Source: Novosphingobium sp. EMRT-2 (lineage in GTDB: Bacteria > Pseudomonadota > Alphaproteobacteria > Sphingomonadales > Sphingomonadaceae). From it: 64,000 nt of DNA. The notes beneath the pieces are model-generated. The model did not search any database. It saw nothing but the letters and a program-made list of their open reading frames with translations, and was not told the origin of the DNA. The position numbers were made by a program, and so were the translations under genes. Shown here one piece after another: positions 33,378 to 42,359 of this stretch (positions are counted from its first letter, which is position 1; the number at the start of each line of letters is the position of its first letter). The stretch lies in assembly GCF_005145025.1 (NCBI RefSeq), contig NZ_CP039695.1, forward strand, positions 2,899,501 through 2,963,500, read 5' to 3'.

Positions 33378-34961
33378 ATGACCAAGCCCAAAGTCCTTAT
33401 TTCCGACAAGATGGACCCCAACGCCGCCGCGATCTTCCGCGAGCGCGGTTGCGAGGTGGATGAGATCACGGGTCTGAAGCCCGAGGAACTGATCGCGATC
33501 ATCGGCCAGTATGATGGCCTCGCCATCCGCTCGTCGACCAAGGTGACCAAGGAAATCCTCGACGCCGCGACCAACCTGAAGGTCGTCGGCCGCGCCGGCA
33601 TCGGTGTCGACAACGTCGATATTCCGGCGGCTTCGGCCAAGGGTGTCGTCGTCATGAACACCCCGTTCGGCAACTCGATCACCACCGCCGAGCACGCCAT
33701 CGCGCTGATGTTCGCGCTGGCGCGCCAGCTGCCCGAAGCCAACGCGCAGACGCAGCAAGGCCTGTGGCCGAAGAACGGCTTCATGGGCGTGGAAGTCACG
33801 GGCAAGACGCTCGGCCTGATCGGTGCGGGCAACATCGGCTCGATCGTCGCCAGCCGCGCGCTGGGCCTCAAGATGAAGGTCGTTGCCTACGATCCGTTCC
33901 TCACGCCCGAACGCGCGGTGGAAATGGGCGTGGAGAAGGCCGATCTCGATACGCTGCTGGCCAAGGCGGACTTCATCACGCTGCACACCCCGCTGACCAG
34001 CGAGACGCGCAACATCCTGTCGGCGGAAAACCTCGCCAAGACCAAGAAGGGCGTGCGCATCATCAACTGCGCGCGTGGCGGGCTGGTCGACGAGGCGGCG
34101 CTCAAGGACCTGCTCGATTCGGGCCACGTTGCCGGTGCGGCGCTGGACGTGTTCGTGACCGAGCCGGCCAAGGAATCGCCGCTGTTCGGCACGCCGAACT
34201 TCATCTGCACCCCGCACCTCGGTGCCTCCACCACCGAAGCGCAGGTCAATGTCGCGCTGCAGGTGGCCGAGCAGATGGCGGACTACCTCGTCACCGGCGG
34301 CGTCACCAACGCGCTCAACATGCCCTCGCTCTCGGCCGAGGAAGCGCCCAAGCTGCGGCCGTACATGGCGCTGGCGGAGAAGCTCGGTTCGCTCGTCGGC
34401 CAGCTCGCGCACGACAACCTCACCAAGATCGCGATCGAGGTCGAAGGCGCGGCGGCGCAGCTCAACCCCAAGCCGATCACCGGCGCGGTGCTGGCCGGGC
34501 TGATGAAGCAGTATTCGCAGTCGGTGAACATGGTCAACGCGCCGTTCCTGGCCAAGGAACGCGGGCTGGACGTGCGCGAAGTGCGCCATGACCGCGAAGG
34601 CGAATACCGCACGCTGGTGCGCGTCACCGTCGGCACCAGCCAGGGCGAACGCTCGGTCGCGGGCACGCTGTTCGGCAACGGCCAGGCCCGTCTGGTCGAG
34701 ATCTTCGGCATCGGCATCGAAGCCGATCTCGATGGCGACATGCTCTACATCGTCAACACCGACGCGCCGGGCTTCATCGGCTCGATCGGCACGCTGCTCG
34801 GCAAGACCGGGATCAACATCGGCACGTTCCACCTTGGCCGTCGCGAGGCCGGTGGCGAGGCCGTACTGCTGCTCTCGGTCGATAGCCCGGTCAGCGAGGA
34901 CGTGCTGGCCGAAGCCCGCCAGGTCCAGGGCGTGCGCATCGTCAAGGCGCTGAAGTTCTGA
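33378..34961 (+). CDS. serA: D-3-phosphoglycerate dehydrogenase
   Basis: First step of serine synthesis, NAD-dependent. 527 aa, the long (type I) form: substrate domain with KVVGRAGIGVDNVD, cofactor motif LGLIGAGNIGSIVASRAL, INCARGGLVDEAAL, and the catalytic His/Glu in FICTPHLGAST. An intervening ASB domain (~320-450) and a C-terminal ACT domain (GFIGSIGTLLGKTGINIGTF) indicate possible feedback by serine. ATG at 33378; GGAGCAAGAAG upstream. Confidence 0.98.
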   Translation: MTKPKVLISDKMDPNAAAIFRERGCEVDEITGLKPEELIAIIGQYDGLAIRSSTKVTKEILDAATNLKVVGRAGIGVDNVDIPAASAKGVVVMNTPFGNSITTAEHAIALMFALARQLPEANAQTQQGLWPKNGFMGVEVTGKTLGLIGAGNIGSIVASRALGLKMKVVAYDPFLTPERAVEMGVEKADLDTLLAKADFITLHTPLTSETRNILSAENLAKTKKGVRIINCARGGLVDEAALKDLLDSGHVAGAALDVFVTEPAKESPLFGTPNFICTPHLGASTTEAQVNVALQVAEQMADYLVTGGVTNALNMPSLSAEEAPKLRPYMALAEKLGSLVGQLAHDNLTKIAIEVEGAAAQLNPKPITGAVLAGLMKQYSQSVNMVNAPFLAKERGLDVREVRHDREGEYRTLVRVTVGTSQGERSVAGTLFGNGQARLVEIFGIGIEADLDGDMLYIVNTDAPGFIGSIGTLLGKTGINIGTFHLGRREAGGEAVLLLSVDSPVSEDVLAEARQVQGVRIVKALKF

Positions 34962-34986
34962 CCTGAGCGTCGGGACGGAAGGACAC

Positions 34987-35012
34987 GTCATCCCAGCGTG
35001 CGCTGGGATGAC
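34987..35012. repeat. REP-like perfect palindrome after serA
   Basis: GTCATCCCAGCG-TG-CGCTGGGATGAC, a 12-pair stem with a two-base loop, followed by a partial third arm (GGGGATGACG). It could act as the serA terminator. It belongs to the same GTCATCC family as the pair at 33271. Confidence 0.8.
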
Positions 35013-35080
35013 GGTCCTGTGCGGGGATGACGCGCCCTTCCGTTCGACATAACCGCCAATACCCCCTAAAGGCTCGCGCC

Positions 35081-36205
35081 ATGGATACCAGCGACCCCGA
35101 TCTGCTGCCCGAAGGGCTTGAGGACCGGCTGCCGCGCGAAGCGGCGACGGCCACCCGTGTGATGCGTGCCGTTCAGGACGTCATGCACGGCCACGGCTAT
35201 GATCGCGTGCTGCCGCCGATGATCGAGTTCGAGCGCAGCCTGGCCGCGCGCATGGCGGGCATCCAGTCGCGCCGGATGTTCCGTTTCGTCGACCCTTCTT
35301 CGCTGCGGATGATGGCGCTGCGCAGCGATTTCACGCCGCAAATCGGCCGCATCGCCGAAACCCGTCTGGCCGCCGCGCCGCGCCCCTTACGCTTGTGCTA
35401 CGCCGGGCAGGTGCTGACGATCAAGGGCGATGGGCTGGACCCGGCGCGCGAGCGCTTCCAGTGCGGCGCCGAACTGATCGGCGCGGACAATGTCGCCGCC
35501 GCCAGCGAGATCGTCGCGCTGGCGATCGAGGCGCTGGCGGCCGCCGGCGGGCGTAACATCAGCGTCGATTTCACGCTGCCCGATCTTGTCGATACGCTGG
35601 CCGAAAAGGCCATGCCGCTCGCCCCCGGCCAGATCGAGGCGGTGCGGCGCGAACTCGATACCAAGGATGCCGGCGGGCTGATCGATGCCGGCGGCGAGGC
35701 CTATGTTCCGCTGCTTTACGCGACCGGCGATTTCGATGCCGCGATCGAGAAGCTGGCGGCGATCGATGCCGGCGGGGTGCTCGCGGGCCGCATCGCCGCG
35801 CTGCGCCAGATCGCGGCGCGGCTCGGCGGGGCGGCGCGGCTCACGCTCGATCCGGCCGAACGGCACGGCTTCGAATACCAGACCTGGTTCGGCTTCACGC
35901 TCTATGCCGAAGGCGTGCGCGGCGTCCTGGGGCGGGGCGGCACCTACCGTATCGCCAGTGCCAGCGGGGGTGAGGGCGAGGCCGCGACCGGCTTCTCGCT
36001 CTACCCGGATGCGCTGGTAGGCCTGCTCGCCGCCTCGGAACGGCGCGAGGACATGGTGTTCCTGCCGCTGGGGCATGATCGCGATGCCGCCGCGCGGCTG
36101 CGCGCGATCGGCTGGCGCACTGCCGCCGCACTCAGCGAGGCCGACAGCGCCGCCGCGCTCGGCTGCACGCATGTGCTGGGCAAGGACGGCCCGGAGGCGC
36201 TCTGA
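35081..36205 (+). CDS. hisZ: ATP phosphoribosyltransferase regulatory subunit
   Basis: 374 aa, a class II HisRS-like protein without tRNA charging. It begins at PEGLEDRLPREAATATRVMR with DPSSLRMMALRSDFTPQIGR (motif 2) and has RIASASGGEGEAATGF in the C-terminal half. HisZ activates the short HisG for the first histidine step. No hisG is in the window. In related genomes hisZ and purA are often close; here three genes and two repeats separate them. ATG at 35081. Confidence 0.93.
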   Translation: MDTSDPDLLPEGLEDRLPREAATATRVMRAVQDVMHGHGYDRVLPPMIEFERSLAARMAGIQSRRMFRFVDPSSLRMMALRSDFTPQIGRIAETRLAAAPRPLRLCYAGQVLTIKGDGLDPARERFQCGAELIGADNVAAASEIVALAIEALAAAGGRNISVDFTLPDLVDTLAEKAMPLAPGQIEAVRRELDTKDAGGLIDAGGEAYVPLLYATGDFDAAIEKLAAIDAGGVLAGRIAALRQIAARLGGAARLTLDPAERHGFEYQTWFGFTLYAEGVRGVLGRGGTYRIASASGGEGEAATGFSLYPDALVGLLAASERREDMVFLPLGHDRDAAARLRAIGWRTAAALSEADSAAALGCTHVLGKDGPEAL

Positions 36206-36219
36206 CCGCCGGCGCGGAA

Positions 36220-36771
36220 GTGCCCGTTATCGCCGGCCCGGCGGTGGCGCGCGCGCTTCTCGCTGGATGGCAGACCCGCTGGCGCGCTCCCGCTGACGGC
36301 CCCCTTTCGCGCTGTGCGCCGGGCGATCGCCTGATCGTGCGAGAAGCGTGTATTCCCGGCCGTATCCGCGACGGAGGGGAGGTGATGACCGATCTGCCCC
36401 GCGCCGAATTCGTGGTCTTTCCCGATGGCTGGCGGCGCTATCCCGACGGCTCCGGCCATCGCGGCCCGCTGCCGCGCGATGCCGACGAGAAATGGATAGC
36501 GGCGGTGCACATGCCGCGCTGGGCGGTGCGCATCGAACTGATCGTCGAGCGTGGGCTGATCGAGCCGGTGCAGGCGATCATGCGCGCCGACATGCGCGCG
36601 GAAGGCTTGCGGCCGCTGCTCGGCGGGCTGGTCTGGCGCTGGCCTGGGCATGGCACCGGGGTTTCCCTCCGCCGCCTCTATGCGCGGCGCTGGAATCTGG
36701 ACCATCCCACGCCGGGTTGTCGCTGGCAGGACAACCCTTCCACCATCGTGCTGGATGTCCGCGCCACGTGA
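36220..36771 (+). CDS. ASCH/PUA-like protein of a phage-related family
   Basis: 183 aa. CAPGDRLIVREACI followed by AVHMPRWAVRIELIVERGLIEPVQAIMRADMRAEGL matches the layout of ASCH/PUA-like proteins, often found in phages, where a GD-hWVRE strand precedes the mPxWasRi strand. These are predicted RNA or modified-base binding folds. The C-terminal DNPSTIVLDV is family-like. No other phage gene is nearby. The start is uncertain: the GTG at 36220 has no clear ribosome site. Confidence 0.65.
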   Translation: MPVIAGPAVARALLAGWQTRWRAPADGPLSRCAPGDRLIVREACIPGRIRDGGEVMTDLPRAEFVVFPDGWRRYPDGSGHRGPLPRDADEKWIAAVHMPRWAVRIELIVERGLIEPVQAIMRADMRAEGLRPLLGGLVWRWPGHGTGVSLRRLYARRWNLDHPTPGCRWQDNPSTIVLDVRAT

Positions 36772-36904
36772 ACGCGGCCATCCCCGCCGACCCGCGGGAG
36801 AATGGACCATTTTTGGACGAAAATCGGCCGTTTCCTGCCGGTTTTGCCGATGAAATGGAGAGAGTTCCGTTTTATCGGCCCGCCGCCGTCGTTCTATCCT
36901 GAGA

Positions 36905-36932
36905 GCAAGGCCTTCGTGCGAAGGCTGCTTGC
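36905..36932 (+). promoter_or_regulatory. Stem-loop just before mscS
   Basis: GCAAG (36905) pairs with CTTGC (36928), and CCTTCG with CGAAGG inside, loop TG, with a small bulge. It ends 15 bases before the mscS ATG. It may end upstream transcripts (TTCCTT follows) or control ribosome access. Confidence 0.45.
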
Positions 36933-36947
36933 TTCCTTGGAGAAGAC

Positions 36948-37757
36948 ATGATGGATCTCTCGGCGCTCTGGGCCAGTGCGGCACCGCTGCTTACCGAAGG
37001 CGCGATCAAGATCGGCGCGGCCTTCGTCCTCTACATGGTCGGCCGCTGGCTGATCGGCTTCGCCATCCACGCGCTGTCGGCGGTGCTGACCAAGCGGAAC
37101 TTCGACGCCACGCTGCAGCGCTACATCGCCAACATGCTGGCGGTGGTGCTCAACATCCTGCTGGTCGTGGCGATCCTCGGCTACTTCGGGTTGCAGACCA
37201 CCAGCTTCGCCGCGCTGCTCGCCGGCGTCGGCCTTGCCATCGGCGCGGCCTGGTCGGGCCTGCTCGGCAATTTTGCGGCCGGCGCCTTCATCATCATCTT
37301 CCGTCCCTACAAGCTGGGCGATTATGTCGTGGCCGGCGGCGTCGAAGGTACGGTGATCGAGATCGGGATGTTCAACACGATCATCAACACGCCCGACAAC
37401 GTGATGTCGGTGGTGGGCAACGCGAAAGTCTCGGCGGACGTCATCAAGAACTTCAGCAGCAACGGATACCGCCGCGTCGATCGCACCGCGCAACTGGCGT
37501 TCGGGGTGGACGCACTGGACGCGATCGCCCGGCTCAAGGCGGCGCTGGGGAGCATCCCCAACGTGCTGACCGATCCCGCGCCGGACGTGGAAATCCTCGA
37601 TTTCAACGAGCGCGGCACGGTGCTGTGCGTGCGCCCCTATTGCCACACCGATCATTACTGGCAGGTCTGTTTCGATACCAACAAGCTGATCGCCGAAACC
37701 TTCGGCGCGGCGGCCTATGGTACTCCGCATACGGTCCATCAGGTCAGGCAGGGCTGA
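36948..37757 (+). CDS. mscS: Small-conductance mechanosensitive channel (MscS family)
   Basis: 269 aa with three membrane helices, the third (AGVGLAIGAAWSGLLGNFAAGAFIIIFR, around residues 82-110) carrying the Gly/Ala packing pattern of the MscS pore. The beta domain has YKLGDYVVAGGVEGTVIEIGMFNTI, and the C-terminal vestibule ends near TNKLIAETFGAAAYGTP. Releases solutes on hypo-osmotic stress. ATG at 36948 after TTGGAG. Confidence 0.95.
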   Translation: MMDLSALWASAAPLLTEGAIKIGAAFVLYMVGRWLIGFAIHALSAVLTKRNFDATLQRYIANMLAVVLNILLVVAILGYFGLQTTSFAALLAGVGLAIGAAWSGLLGNFAAGAFIIIFRPYKLGDYVVAGGVEGTVIEIGMFNTIINTPDNVMSVVGNAKVSADVIKNFSSNGYRRVDRTAQLAFGVDALDAIARLKAALGSIPNVLTDPAPDVEILDFNERGTVLCVRPYCHTDHYWQVCFDTNKLIAETFGAAAYGTPHTVHQVRQG

Positions 37758-37779
37758 ACCGCCCTCGCGGGTCGCGCGG

Positions 37780-37819
37780 AAAGCGCCGGTGCGGGATGCC
37801 GCGCCGGGGCTTTCTTCTT
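37780..37819 (+). terminator. Terminator after mscS
   Basis: Nested stem AAAGC...GCTTT around GGTGCGG-GATG-CCGCGCC, followed by TTTCTTCTT. It lies 23 bases after the mscS stop and is a strong intrinsic terminator. Confidence 0.75.
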
Positions 37820-37854
37820 GGCGACTATCTTATTCGCGAACGACGGCGTGGATC

Positions 37855-37936
37855 GCCCACCCCGCTGCGACTAACGCCGCCTGAGGCGGCGCAAGTCTCG
37901 CTCCCCTCCCGCTTGCGGGAGGGGTTGGGGGTGGGC
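37855..37936. repeat. Structured intergenic repeat
   Basis: An 82-base unit delimited by GCCCACCCC and GGGGTGGGC with two inner hairpins, GCCGCC/GGCGGC and CCCCTCCCGC/GCGGGAGGGG. The layout is like that of dispersed intergenic repeats in many alphaproteobacteria. No second copy was seen in this window. Confidence 0.6.
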
Positions 37937-37952
37937 ATTCCCACGCAACGTT

Positions 37953-37974
37953 GCCTAGGGTCCTGACCCTAGGC
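37953..37974. repeat. Inverted repeat with MITE-end core
   Basis: GCCTAGGGTC-CT-GACCCTAGGC, ten-base arms with spacer CT, ending two bases before the stop of the convergent esterase gene. The inner GGGTC-CT-GACCC equals the right-end core of the 266-bp MITEs. It may also end transcription. Confidence 0.6.
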
Positions 37975-37975
37975 G

Positions 37976-38908
37976 TTACTTCCCGAACGTCGCCTTCAGC
38001 CAGCGGTCGGTCAGCGCGGTGGCGGGATAAGCGGGATCGCCCAGCTTCGCGTTGATTTCGACATGGCCCTGCAGGCCCGTGCCGGGGAAGCTGCCGGTCT
38101 CGGCGCTCGTTCCGGCGGCGCGCAGCGCCTTGGCCAGTTCGTCCGCCTGCGCCACGCCGTCCGGCCGCTGGACATGGAGTAGTAGAAAGCGCGGCGCGTT
38201 CGGCGCGGCGGCCTGCAACGCGGGGGAGAGCGCGCGCTGGCGGGCGGGGTCCGATCCGAACGGCGCGTCATAGATGCGCCGCTGATACGGCCCGACCGAG
38301 GCGATCTGCTGCGGCACGTCATAGGCCGCGCCGTCGATCGGGATCACGCCCGCCACATCCGCGAACGAAAGGCCGGCCTGCCGCAGATAGCGTTCGTCGG
38401 TGCCGACCAGCGCCACAAGGTGCGCCCCGGCGCTGTGGCCCATCAGCACCACGCGGTGCCGATCGATCCCCAGCGCATCGGCCTGCGCCAGCAGCGCCGC
38501 CAGCGCGGCGGCGACATCGCCGGCTTCCTGCTCGACCGTCACCTGCGGCACCAGCCGGTAATCGATCGAGGCGAAGGCATAGCCGAGCGCGGGGAAGTGC
38601 TCGACCTTGGCCTTGCCGGTCGCGTTCTCCTTGCTGCCGTGTGCCCATCCACCGCCATGGACGAACAGGACAAGCGGCGCCGGGCCTTCCGCCTCGCGCG
38701 CCGGCCAGAACGCGATCGTCTGCGCGGCATCGTCGCCATAGCGGATCGTCCGGTCGGCCGCCGGCAGGGTGCGCCAGGCCTGATCGCCCTGTCCGCCGTT
38801 CTGGCGTCCGGCCATCATCGCGCGCAGGCGATCGCCGGGGCTGGCCTCGGCGGCGGCGGTCAGCACCAGGGCCGTGCCGATCAGGGTGCCAAGAAAGAGG
38901 TTTCGCAT
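37976..38908 (-). CDS. Alpha/beta hydrolase (esterase/lipase, HGG type)
   Basis: 310 aa with a signal peptide ([14 protein letters not shown]). The oxyanion motif HGGGW is in [14 protein letters not shown], the nucleophile Ser in [19 protein letters not shown], and a His in [13 protein letters not shown] near the end; an Asp is expected around HVQRPDGV. It resembles BD-FAE-type and hormone-sensitive-lipase-like esterases, and is likely periplasmic or secreted. The ATG at 38908 is set by the signal peptide. Divergent from purA. Confidence 0.88.
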   Translation of the reverse strand: MRNLFLGTLIGTALVLTAAAEASPGDRLRAMMAGRQNGGQGDQAWRTLPAADRTIRYGDDAAQTIAFWPAREAEGPAPLVLFVHGGGWAHGSKENATGKAKVEHFPALGYAFASIDYRLVPQVTVEQEAGDVAAALAALLAQADALGIDRHRVVLMGHSAGAHLVALVGTDERYLRQAGLSFADVAGVIPIDGAAYDVPQQIASVGPYQRRIYDAPFGSDPARQRALSPALQAAAPNAPRFLLLHVQRPDGVAQADELAKALRAAGTSAETGSFPGTGLQGHVEINAKLGDPAYPATALTDRWLKATFGK

Positions 38909-39161
38909 GAGACAGCACTTCGCGATTTCAGACCGCTCCATGCTATCGTGCGCCGCCCGCACCGCCAGTCTGAAGTGGTTACGAGGTGTGACAACGCGGT
39001 GTGAGGTATGCGATGTGGCGGGGCCGGCGCACGGCAATTGTGCCTCATGCGTCTTTCCCGGCAGTGCGCTCTTGCCCTTGCACCCGGTGTCCCCTAGTGC
39101 GCCGCGGGAACTCCCCAAGACACTTTCAAGACACCGAGTCCGCGACAGGAAAGGCATCGTT

Positions 39162-40451
39162 TTGGCCAACGTAACCGTGATTGGCGCCCAGTGGGGCGAT
39201 GAGGGCAAGGGCAAGATCGTCGATTGGCTGGCCAGCCGGGCGGATGCCGTCGTGCGCTTCCAGGGCGGGCACAACGCGGGCCATACGCTGGTGGTGGGCG
39301 ATCAGGTGTACAAGCTCAGCCTGCTGCCCTCCGGCATCGTCACCGGCACGCTGTCGATCATCGGCAATGGCGTGGTGCTCGATCCCTGGGCGCTGAAGGC
39401 CGAGATCGAGAAGCTCGAAGGCCAGGGTGTCGACATCAACACCGAAAACTTCGCCATCGCGGACAACTGCCCGCTGATCCTGCCGCTGCACCGCGATCTC
39501 GATGGCTTGCGGGAAACGGCGGCCGGGACAGGCAAGATCGGCACGACCGGGCGGGGCATCGGCCCGGCTTACGAGGACAAGGTCGGCCGCCGCGCCATCC
39601 GCGTGTGCGATCTGGCCCACCTCGATGCGCTCGATGCGCAGCTCGATCGCCTGTGCGCGCACCACGATGCGCTGCGCGCGGGCTTCGGCCAGCCGCCGGT
39701 GGATCGCGCCGCGCTGCTCGATGAACTGCGCGGCATTGCGCCGTTCGTGCTCCAGTTCGTGCAGCCGGTGTGGCGGCGCCTGAAGAAGGTGCGCAAGGCC
39801 GGCGCCCGCATTCTGTTCGAAGGCGCGCAGGGCGTGCTGCTGGATGTCGATCACGGCACCTATCCGTTCGTCACCTCGTCCAACACGGTCAGCGGATCGG
39901 CCGCCGCCGGTTCCGGCCTCGGCCCCAATTCGGTCGGTTTCGTGCTGGGGATCGTCAAGGCTTATACCACGCGCGTCGGTTCCGGACCGTTCCCGACCGA
40001 GCTGGAGGACGAAACCGGCCAGCGCCTGGGTGAACGCGGCCACGAATTCGGCACCGTCACCGGGCGCAAGCGCCGCTGCGGCTGGTTCGATGCGGTGCTG
40101 GTGCGCCAGTCCTGCGCGATTTCGGGCGTGACCGGCATCGCGCTGACCAAGCTGGACGTGCTCGACGGCTTCGAGAAGGTGAAGATCTGCACCGGCTACC
40201 GCCTGCGCGGCAAGGTGCTCGATTACTTCCCCAGCCATGCCGCCGATCAGGCGGACGTGGAGCCGATCTACGAGGAAATGGACGGCTGGAGCGGCACGAC
40301 CGCCGGCGCGCGCTCGTGGGCCGATCTGCCGGCGCAGGCGATCAAGTATATCCAGCGCGTGCAGGAACTGATCGAAACCCCGGTCGCGCTCGTTTCCACC
40401 AGCCCCGAGCGCGAGGACACCATCCTCGTGCGCGATCCTTTCGTCGACTAG
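39162..40451 (+). CDS. purA: Adenylosuccinate synthetase
   Basis: Joins IMP and aspartate with GTP, first committed step to AMP. 429 aa: P-loop region [56 protein letters not shown] and the C-terminal GTP-base motif STSPERED. Start is TTG at 39162 after AGGAAAGG. The stop (TAG) coincides with the MITE edge; removing the element and one TA would restore TAA. Confidence 0.97.
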   Translation: MANVTVIGAQWGDEGKGKIVDWLASRADAVVRFQGGHNAGHTLVVGDQVYKLSLLPSGIVTGTLSIIGNGVVLDPWALKAEIEKLEGQGVDINTENFAIADNCPLILPLHRDLDGLRETAAGTGKIGTTGRGIGPAYEDKVGRRAIRVCDLAHLDALDAQLDRLCAHHDALRAGFGQPPVDRAALLDELRGIAPFVLQFVQPVWRRLKKVRKAGARILFEGAQGVLLDVDHGTYPFVTSSNTVSGSAAAGSGLGPNSVGFVLGIVKAYTTRVGSGPFPTELEDETGQRLGERGHEFGTVTGRKRRCGWFDAVLVRQSCAISGVTGIALTKLDVLDGFEKVKICTGYRLRGKVLDYFPSHAADQADVEPIYEEMDGWSGTTAGARSWADLPAQAIKYIQRVQELIETPVALVSTSPEREDTILVRDPFVD

Positions 40452-40715
40452 GGTCAGGACCCATTACTGGCGCGGTCGAGGCGTCCAAATGGCGAACATG
40501 TCGGGCCGAAAGGCGCGCCGCGAAGGCTGGCTGCCTTTGCAAGCGCCTTTCGGTTCGAGATGGAAGCCATTTGGACGTCCCTGCGGGATTTGACCAAAAT
40601 GGCCCGCTGCAGCGTCGAGAAGGATTGAAATATCGACATATTCCTGCGCCCTCTCTCCTTGCACCAAGCCATTTTGCTTCAAACCTCGATCGCGCCAGTA
40701 ATGGGTCCTGACCCT
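40450..40715 (-). mobile_element. 266-bp MITE-like element, copy 2
   Basis: Same length as the copy at 28509-28774 but inverted, with a handful of scattered base differences. TA precedes GGGTC at 40449-40450 and follows GACCC at 40715-40716, consistent with a TA target duplication (Tc1/IS630-like insertion). No transposase inside. It separates purA from the L,D-transpeptidase gene by seven bases. Confidence 0.8.
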
Positions 40716-40721
40716 AAGGCG

Positions 40722-41219
40722 ATGCGCCTGCGTCCGTTCCTTCCGCTGGGCTTTCTGCTCATGGCGGGAGGGTCGGCGCAGGCCGTGCCCGATGATCGTC
40801 CAGCCGCCGATTTCGTGCTGGTGGAAAAGGGCGCACGGCGGCTGACGCTGTTTGCCGATGGCCGGCCCTATCGCGTCTATGAAGGCCTGCAACTGGGCGA
40901 CGAGCCCGTCGGCCCCAAGCGCTTTGAGGGCGACGAGCGCACGCCCGAGGGCCATTATACGATCGATTATGGCAACGATCGCAGCGCCTATCACCTGTCG
41001 CTCCATATCTCCTATCCGGGGCCGGCGGACGTCGCGTTCGCACGAGCGCAGGGGCGTTCGCCCGGCGGGCTGATCTTCCTCCACGGCCAGCCGAACGAAC
41101 TGCCCAGGGGCCGCGTTCCGGGCGATTGGACCGATGGCTGCATCGCGGTATCCAACGCCGAAATCGAGGAAATCTGGTCGCTGGTCGGCGATGGCACCCC
41201 GATCGAAATCCGGCCCTGA
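40722..41219 (+). CDS. L,D-transpeptidase family protein (YkuD)
   Basis: 165 aa. Signal peptide (PFLPLGFLLMAGGSAQA), then a YkuD core: LVEKGARRLTLFADGRP, TPEGHYTIDY, the His in FLHGQPNE and catalytic Cys in TDGCIAVSNAEIEEIW. Family members crosslink peptidoglycan 3-3 or attach lipoprotein; some are hydrolases or murein amidases. The ATG is six bases after the MITE, so the ribosome site is partly element-derived (AAGGCG). Confidence 0.9.
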   Translation: MRLRPFLPLGFLLMAGGSAQAVPDDRPAADFVLVEKGARRLTLFADGRPYRVYEGLQLGDEPVGPKRFEGDERTPEGHYTIDYGNDRSAYHLSLHISYPGPADVAFARAQGRSPGGLIFLHGQPNELPRGRVPGDWTDGCIAVSNAEIEEIWSLVGDGTPIEIRP

Positions 41220-41323
41220 AGCCCGCCGGGCCGTGCTGTTGCGCCAAATCCGACCTATCCGCTGTTGACCCGAACGCGCTTTTGTTCCCTTCTTGTTCTG
41301 ATCTCGCAGGGCGGAGATGAAAC

Positions 41324-42349
41324 ATGGGGCAGGGCGTTACGCGGTTCGACTATGATGATTCCACGGCGGCCCGATCCGATCGCGCGCGCGCGCCGCTGGC
41401 GGTCGCGATCTTTGCCGATCAGCCGTTCCTGCGCGCCGAACTGGCGGACGATGTCACGGCCGCCGGCTTGCGCGTGGCCCGGTCGCACACGCTTGCCGCG
41501 CTTCTCGACGATCCGGACGAACGCGCCGTCGATGATCTCGTGCTGGTCGATTGCCCCGTTGTCGATGCGGCGGAACTGGCCGCCTTGTCGCAGTTGGATA
41601 TGCGCGCGGCGCGCGGCGGCGCGCAGGTCGTGGTGTCGACCAGTCTCGATTCGCTGGAAGCGGTGTTCGGCTGCCTCGATCAGTCGCAGCCCGATATTCT
41701 CGTGGCGCCCAGCCGCGCCGATCGCATGATCGCGCTGGGTCGTGGATTGGCACGGTGTGGATTGGCGGGGCGGGGCAACCGGGTGTGCGAACTGGATGAC
41801 GAGGATCGGTTGACGCTGCTGCGCCTGACCGAGCAGGTCAGCGAAATCGCGCGCACGCTCGCCCGCTTGTCGGGAGAGGACGATGCGGATGGCGGCGGCG
41901 GAACCGTGGAGGACAAGGTTTCCGCCTTCCGCTTCGATACCGCGGACGGAGGCGGCGCGCGCGAGCGCGACGACGGCCGTCTGGCGCGGGCGATCCGGCC
42001 GCCCTTGCCCGATCCGCGCCTGATCCGGCGGATCGCCCGCCAGCGCCAGTTGCGAGCCCGGTTCTTCGAAGGAGACCTGTTCGCCGATCCGGCGTGGGAC
42101 ATGCTGCTCGATCTGACCGCCGCGCGGGCGGAACACGCACGCGTTTCGGTGACCTCGCTGTGCATCGCCTCGGGGGTGCCCCCCACCACCGCCTTGCGCT
42201 GGATCGGCCAGATGACCGACGCCGGGCTGTTCCGGCGGGTGGAGGACGATACCGATCGCCGCCGTGCGTTCATTGCCCTGACCGATCGCGCCGCCGATGC
42301 CATGGCGCGTTACTTCGCCGACATCGGCGTGGGCGCGTCGGTGCTGTGA
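41324..42349 (+). CDS. MarR-like winged-helix regulator with receiver-like N-terminus
   Basis: 341 aa. Residues ~25-140 form an alpha/beta domain (VAIFADQPFLRAELADDVTAAG) of response-regulator shape without an obvious phospho-Asp. After an acidic and Gly-rich linker, the C-terminal ~110 residues are a MarR-type winged helix (VTSLCIASGVPPTTALRWIGQMTDAGLFRRVEDDTDRRRAFIALTD). Conserved in sphingomonads as far as I recall; targets unknown. Convergent with the TonB receptor. Confidence 0.75.
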   Translation: MGQGVTRFDYDDSTAARSDRARAPLAVAIFADQPFLRAELADDVTAAGLRVARSHTLAALLDDPDERAVDDLVLVDCPVVDAAELAALSQLDMRAARGGAQVVVSTSLDSLEAVFGCLDQSQPDILVAPSRADRMIALGRGLARCGLAGRGNRVCELDDEDRLTLLRLTEQVSEIARTLARLSGEDDADGGGGTVEDKVSAFRFDTADGGGARERDDGRLARAIRPPLPDPRLIRRIARQRQLRARFFEGDLFADPAWDMLLDLTAARAEHARVSVTSLCIASGVPPTTALRWIGQMTDAGLFRRVEDDTDRRRAFIALTDRAADAMARYFADIGVGASVL

Positions 42350-42359
42350 ACCAGGGCGT

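Noticed and set aside
32127..34991. 954-codon minus-strand frame over serC-serA
   Set aside because: Spans two confirmed genes and their repeat; no domain and no ribosome site.
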